Shown piece by piece: positions 14,096 to 17,192 of a DNA stretch of 17,192 bases; the first letter of the stretch is position 1, and every line of letters starts with the position of its first letter. The position numbers were made by a program, and so were the translations under genes. This DNA comes from PALSA-607 sp036510735 (GTDB lineage Bacteria > Actinomycetota > Actinomycetes > Acidothermales > Acidothermaceae): positions 1 to 17,192 of the forward strand of contig DATCDK010000110.1 in assembly GCA_036510735.1 (NCBI GenBank), written 5' to 3'. The notes beneath the pieces were generated by a model. It saw nothing but the letters and a program-made list of their open reading frames with translations, did no database searches and was not told the origin of the DNA.

Positions 14096-15291
14096 GATCA
14101 CCGAAAGGCTCGTACCGGACGCCGCTGAAACCGCCCGGGCCTAGGCGCCGATGCGCCGCCTTCGCAGTCACCGTCGGGATCTTGACCATCTCGACGGCGT
14201 GCAGTTCGCCGTCGAGTGATAGTTCCGCGCCGAGTGCAGCGAACTCGTCGATCGGCGTCCCGCTCGCGACGTCCGTCACCACCCCGACTGGCACATGGGC
14301 AACGTTTCCGATGGGCCATCTCGACGACCCCACGAATACGTTCTGGGAGATATTCACCCTCCCCGCCGGTCGCCAACAATGGGCCGAGCACACCCCGCCG
14401 GACGTCGCCGACAACGGCGGGCTCGTCATTGCCCCGACGAGTACGGGCGCTGTCGTTGGCTTTCGTCCAAGCCAGCTACTCAGCTTCTCCCCGCTGGCGT
14501 CGACCAACGACGGCGGCACGACCTACACACCGGGACTGCTGTCCGGTGGCCTGGCCAATGTGCCCAACGCGCTCAGCGTTTCTCCAAGTGGCCGCGCGGC
14601 CGCGTTGACTGCTACACAGGTGTTGGCCAGCGCCGCGCTGGTGTCAGCGTGGCAGCCGGTCACCACAGTTGCCGCAATCGGGGCATTGTCAGCTGGCAAG
14701 GCATGCGGAGTGCAGCAACTGACCGCCGTGATGACGACCGACACGGACGTCTTCCTCGGCCTTTCATGCTCGTTGCCAGGCGTCGTCGGACTGCTTCAGC
14801 GTGCAGGGTCGACGTTCGTATCGGCTGGCGTGCAGTTACCTACCGCGGACGCGAAGGACGTTACCGAGGTGCTGCGCATCGTGCAGTACACACAAGGCGT
14901 CGCGGCGCTGATAGGCGTCCACGATGGTTCGACGACGAGTTACATCGCCGCGTGGAAGTCGGCGCCCGGTTCGGCGGCGTGGACACTGTCGGCTCCACAG
15001 CCGGTCGACGGTGGGCTGTTGTCCACTGGGGTCACATCGGACGCCGGCTTCTCGGTGCTCACCAAAGCCGCTTCAGGCGCCCTGAGCGCCGCGGTGATTA
15101 CCGGGCCGGGGAGCAACTGGACCATGCTAGCCAGCCCGCCCGCGGGCACCGCGACGATTTCGGTTGCAGCCGATCGAAGCGATGCCCTGGTTGTCGACTC
15201 CGCCACATTCACTGACTACCGGCTGACCGGCCCGCAATGGGTCAAAGTGCAGACCGTTCAAGTGGCGATTCCGTACGGCTCTTCCGGCTAA
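14092..15291 (+). CDS. Predicted lipoprotein coupled to the SCO-fusion gene
   Basis: This 399-aa protein has a basic N-terminus (MRSPKGSYRT through RRRC), a hydrophobic core (AAFAVTVGILTIS) and a lipobox-like STAC with Cys37. A Ser/Ala-rich linker follows (SSPSSDSSAPSA), so it is most likely a surface lipoprotein, although the residue three before the Cys is Ser rather than Leu. The remainder (about 60-399) is rich in Gly, Ser, Thr and Val with repeated short beta-like segments (GGTTYTPGLLSGGL, SAAVITGPGSNWTML), consistent with a beta-propeller-like fold, but no family is recognised. The ATG at 14092 overlaps the stop of the SCO-fusion gene (ATGA), indicating coupled translation and a shared extracytoplasmic task. 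Its TAA overlaps the stop of convergent CtaG. Confidence 0.8.
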   Translation: MRSPKGSYRTPLKPPGPRRRCAAFAVTVGILTISTACSSPSSDSSAPSAANSSIGVPLATSVTTPTGTWATFPMGHLDDPTNTFWEIFTLPAGRQQWAEHTPPDVADNGGLVIAPTSTGAVVGFRPSQLLSFSPLASTNDGGTTYTPGLLSGGLANVPNALSVSPSGRAAALTATQVLASAALVSAWQPVTTVAAIGALSAGKACGVQQLTAVMTTDTDVFLGLSCSLPGVVGLLQRAGSTFVSAGVQLPTADAKDVTEVLRIVQYTQGVAALIGVHDGSTTSYIAAWKSAPGSAAWTLSAPQPVDGGLLSTGVTSDAGFSVLTKAASGALSAAVITGPGSNWTMLASPPAGTATISVAADRSDALVVDSATFTDYRLTGPQWVKVQTVQVAIPYGSSG

Positions 15292-16172
15292 GCCTTCAGA
15301 GCTGGGACGGCGAGCGGGCGCGGCGTCGAACGCTCTGTACCGTCGTCGAGCCATCGCGTGACGGTGTAGAGAATCGATGGGAGGAAGGTGACTTCGCCGC
15401 ACACCCACAGGATGGCGCCAGCGATCTGCTGGTCGCTCTCCTGGGCGGCCAAGCCGCGGCTGGCGTACCAGGGGTAGAGGTCGTGAGTGAACATGACCAT
15501 CGTCATCGCGATGATCACCATGGTCGCGTTCGACGCGATCAGCGCGGCGATTCGGCCGATCGGCGCAAGCGCTGGGCGGAACGGGTAGGAACCAAAGATC
15601 TGCAGCCACAGGCACACACCGAGGCCGAAGAATGACCCGTGCTCGAGCCAGATGTGCGCGGTTTGGTTCCTTGCGCCGAGATCGAACGGGCCGGGCAGGT
15701 GCCAGATCAGCATGTCGACGTTGAACGCGACCACTGGGATGTACGGCTTCGCCGCTAACCGCCGGACCGCCGCGGCTGCATGCCAGCCCGGCCGATCCGC
15801 GACAGGTCTGCGGGCACGGGTGTAGCGCAGCAGTTGGCCGTACGCGCGCGCGACCGGGCGCGGCAGACCGCGTAACAACGGCACCCACGGCGCACCTAGC
15901 ACGATCAGCGGTGGCGCGATGAAGGCCAGCAGGATGTGCTGAACAACATGCGCGGTCAGATAGGTGTCCGACCAGTAGTCGATCGGCGATACAACCGCAA
16001 GCAGCAAGACGATGAGGCCACCCCAGAAGATGAACGCTTGCCCGGCCCACGGGCGGGTCGGCCGGCCTGACTTGGCGATCGCGTTGAGGTGCTTGCGCAA
16101 GCCACGGCCGTGCACGCCCACGACGACCGCGATCACCAGGATGAACGGGTCGAAGGACCAGTGCGCAAACAC
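15288..16172 (-). CDS. ctaG: Cytochrome c oxidase assembly protein, caa3-type CtaG
   Basis: This 294-aa membrane protein has the caa3_CtaG pattern: VVSPIDYWSDTYLTAHVVQ (60-78), then H79 in AHVVQHILL, IAPPLIVLGAPW (85-96), NVDMLIWHLPGPFDL (151-165), H173 and H178 in the next helix start, and DQQIAGAILWVCGE near the end. About seven helices are visible. CtaG proteins of this type are needed for assembly of the copper-containing oxidase in Bacillus and are widespread in actinobacteria, often fused or near copper-transport domains. The GTG start at 16172 has AAGGG about 14 bases upstream, longer than usual. Its stop overlaps that of the lipoprotein gene by two bases, tail to tail. The nearby SCO-like fusion supports a role in copper delivery to cytochrome c oxidase. 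Confidence 0.93.
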   Translation of the reverse strand: MFAHWSFDPFILVIAVVVGVHGRGLRKHLNAIAKSGRPTRPWAGQAFIFWGGLIVLLLAVVSPIDYWSDTYLTAHVVQHILLAFIAPPLIVLGAPWVPLLRGLPRPVARAYGQLLRYTRARRPVADRPGWHAAAAVRRLAAKPYIPVVAFNVDMLIWHLPGPFDLGARNQTAHIWLEHGSFFGLGVCLWLQIFGSYPFRPALAPIGRIAALIASNATMVIIAMTMVMFTHDLYPWYASRGLAAQESDQQIAGAILWVCGEVTFLPSILYTVTRWLDDGTERSTPRPLAVPALKA

Positions 16173-16216
16173 GGCGATCGGCCATCCCTTCTAGGTGGTC
16201 GTGCGAGAACTGGTTG

Positions 16217-16222
16217 TAGTGT
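16217..16222 (+). promoter_or_regulatory. TAGTGT -10 box, leaderless start for the 16230 gene
   Basis: TAGTGT fits TANNNT and lies exactly 7 bases before the GTG at 16230, the same spacing as before the helicase gene. No ribosome site precedes the GTG. A leaderless transcript is the simplest reading; the -35 is not clear. Confidence 0.45.
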
Positions 16223-16229
16223 TCCTGCG

Positions 16230-16901
16230 GTGACAGACTCTCCCACTCAGGCGGACGCGTCGACTTCGACCGACGCGCATACCGATGTGTCCGCACCGCC
16301 GTGGTGGTTGTGGGTTCTGCATCATCGTAAGAGCAGCATCGCAGCCACGGTTGTCATCGTGGTCGGTCTCGCCGCAGTCGTCGACTGGCCCCACCGCGCG
16401 ACCGCAGCACAGCTGCGGTCCGACTTCGCTACTTACGCCGTCCAGGTCAGAGGTGACCTGCAGTCCTGCAGCGTCGAGGTCGAGGAGGCGCTCAGCGCCT
16501 ACAACCAGATCACGGCCGGCGTGGTGCGCGACCGTCAGACTGCGCAGGCGATCGCGAGCCAGACCGCCCTCGACTGCACCCCCATGGGAAACAGCCGTAT
16601 CGACGACCTCGGAACCCTGCAACCGCCGTCGTCCGTGGCGAACTACGGCCTCGGTGCGGCCACGCAGCAACTGTACGTGTGGTGCTTTCCGACCGCCGTC
16701 GATGTCGCCCAAGACATCGAGCACCTGATGTCGTCGCCCGGCGACCCCGCGACGCTGGCTGACGTGAAGTCGCAGCTCACGCTGATCAGTACAGCGGGTG
16801 CGAGTGCACAAGCGGCGTTCAACCTCGCAGCCGGCCGCCTCGCAACGCCGCCGGTCGACTTCGGTCTCGACCAGGTGCGGGCGAGCGTGCTGGTCGGCTG
16901 A
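16230..16901 (+). CDS. Single-pass membrane protein with extracytoplasmic domain, function unknown
   Basis: The 223-aa product begins at GTG 16230. It has a Thr/Ser/Asp-rich cytoplasmic N-terminus (TDSPTQADASTSTDAHTD), a WWLWVLHHRK turn and one membrane segment at about residues 36-53 (SIAATVVIVVGLAAVVDW). A mainly helical outside domain with three cysteines follows (C80, C116, C152). The reading frame is open further upstream to 16089, but that part is antisense to CtaG and has no start signal. The start is supported by a TANNNT box 7 bases upstream. No family is recognised. It is divergent from CtaG with 57 bp between them, so shared regulation and a link to the oxidase envelope machinery are possible. 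Confidence 0.75.
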   Translation: MTDSPTQADASTSTDAHTDVSAPPWWLWVLHHRKSSIAATVVIVVGLAAVVDWPHRATAAQLRSDFATYAVQVRGDLQSCSVEVEEALSAYNQITAGVVRDRQTAQAIASQTALDCTPMGNSRIDDLGTLQPPSSVANYGLGAATQQLYVWCFPTAVDVAQDIEHLMSSPGDPATLADVKSQLTLISTAGASAQAAFNLAAGRLATPPVDFGLDQVRASVLVG

Positions 16902-16906
16902 CAGCT

Positions 16907-16931
16907 GCTCGGCTGACCGAGCGACGGTCAG
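16907..16931. terminator. Overlapping alternative hairpins between convergent genes
   Basis: GCTCGG (16907-16912) pairs with CCGAGC (16917-16922) over loop CTGA. CTGACCG (16913-16919) pairs with CGGTCAG (16925-16931) over loop AGCGA. The two stems share bases and exclude each other. They lie between the stop at 16901 and the stop of the minus-strand microprotein at 16928, so a bidirectional terminator is likely, though no T tract is present. Confidence 0.5.
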
Positions 16932-17020
16932 TTCCCGCGACGCTGAAAGAAGCCCCACAGCACAGCGGCAAGGAACAGTGAGACCGGGAAGATGTACGTC
17001 ATGAACTGGCTGGTGTGCAT
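16928..17020 (-). CDS. 30-aa membrane microprotein
   Basis: An ATG at 17020 follows GAGAGG with 5 bases between and overlaps nothing. The 30-residue product starts MHTSQFMTYIF, has a hydrophobic core at about residues 8-25 (TYIFPVSLFLAAVLWGFF) and ends QRRGN. It looks like a one-helix protein with a basic cytoplasmic end. It starts 9 bases after the stop of another small membrane ORF on the same strand, so they share a transcript. Tiny subunits of this form occur with transporters and oxidases, but I do not recognise this one and its larger partner is not visible. Confidence 0.62.
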   Translation of the reverse strand: MHTSQFMTYIFPVSLFLAAVLWGFFQRRGN

Positions 17021-17029
17021 CGCTGCCTC

Positions 17030-17192
17030 TCAGTTCAGCACGGAGAAGAGGAAGAACAGCACGATAGCGACCACCGCGACGAAGACGACGACCGCTTTCG
17101 CGCCAAGAGCCGACCCGGCGAAGGCGACCTGGATGCGATCGTCACGGTTCGGGCCCTCGGGCGATAATACCCACCGCACGCGCAGCGATCGC
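17030..17192 (-). CDS. Small membrane protein, open at the window edge
   Basis: The frame is open from the right edge to TGA at 17030-17032. A GTG at 17179 would give 49 aa, beginning VRWVLSPEGPNRDDRIQVAF and followed by a hydrophobic segment (AKAVVVFVAVVAIVLFFLF) and ending SVLN. No ribosome site is visible before that GTG, so the true start may lie outside the window. The polar head and one C-terminal helix suggest a tail-anchored membrane microprotein. It is immediately followed by the 30-aa microprotein on the same strand. No family is recognised. Confidence 0.55.
   Translation of the reverse strand, partial: RSLRVRWVLSPEGPNRDDRIQVAFAGSALGAKAVVVFVAVVAIVLFFLFSVLN

Noticed and set aside
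15127..16296. Minus-strand open frame of 389 codons overlapping CtaG
   Set aside because: It is a different frame of the CtaG gene, with Arg/Ala/Pro-rich sequence and no domain.

Overview
The window is high-GC DNA from an actinobacterium (Actinomycetota). The evidence is strong GC preference at third codon positions, frequent GTG starts, starts placed a few bases after a TANNNT box (likely leaderless transcripts), and actinobacterial families: a mycothiol-dependent-isomerase-like DinB protein, a caa3-type CtaG, DUF2231 and COG4705 membrane proteins. The genus cannot be fixed from the sequence alone. No rRNA, tRNA, CRISPR array, insertion sequence or phage gene was seen, so this looks like ordinary chromosome with several local repeat arrays.

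Layout. (1) 1-2955, minus strand: a cyclic-di-GMP signalling unit. Read 5' to 3' it holds two very small ORFs (30 and 23 codons, each with a good ribosome site and a shared C-terminal AG-x-KW ending), a membrane-bound GGDEF-EAL protein with both active-site signatures intact, and a DUF5317 membrane protein that runs off the left edge. (2) 3140-5890, minus strand: a LacI-family regulator, a 61-aa membrane microprotein and an M24/creatinase-like protein that has lost most metal ligands. (3) 6035-6664, plus strand: a two-repeat SWEET/PQ-loop transporter, divergent from LacI across a promoter region with three copies of a TATCGTT element. (4) 6665-8274, plus strand: a structured intergenic repeat, then a TetR regulator overlapping a DinB/MDMPI-like enzyme. 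(5) 8461-10551, plus strand: a complete UvrD/PcrA-type SF1 helicase whose stop codon lies in a five-copy 17-bp tandem array; the array also supplies the stop codon of the convergent COG4705 membrane protein (10616-11380). (6) 11544-16172: a respiratory/copper assembly block with a DUF2231 membrane protein, a polytopic protein fused to a SCO1-like copper-thioredoxin domain, a coupled lipoprotein, and convergent CtaG. (7) 16230-17192: a single-pass exported protein, a double hairpin, and two tiny membrane proteins on the minus strand, the second running off the right edge.

Working together: block 1 probably makes and breaks c-di-GMP in response to a membrane cue, with the two microproteins as possible partners or signals. 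Blocks 2 and 3 look like a LacI-controlled uptake and processing unit for a small carbon/nitrogen compound. Block 6 resembles a copper-delivery set for cytochrome c oxidase. The best candidates for something undescribed are the paired AG-x-KW microproteins beside the c-di-GMP enzyme and the fourfold W-x9-G-x4-D repeat of the COG4705 protein.
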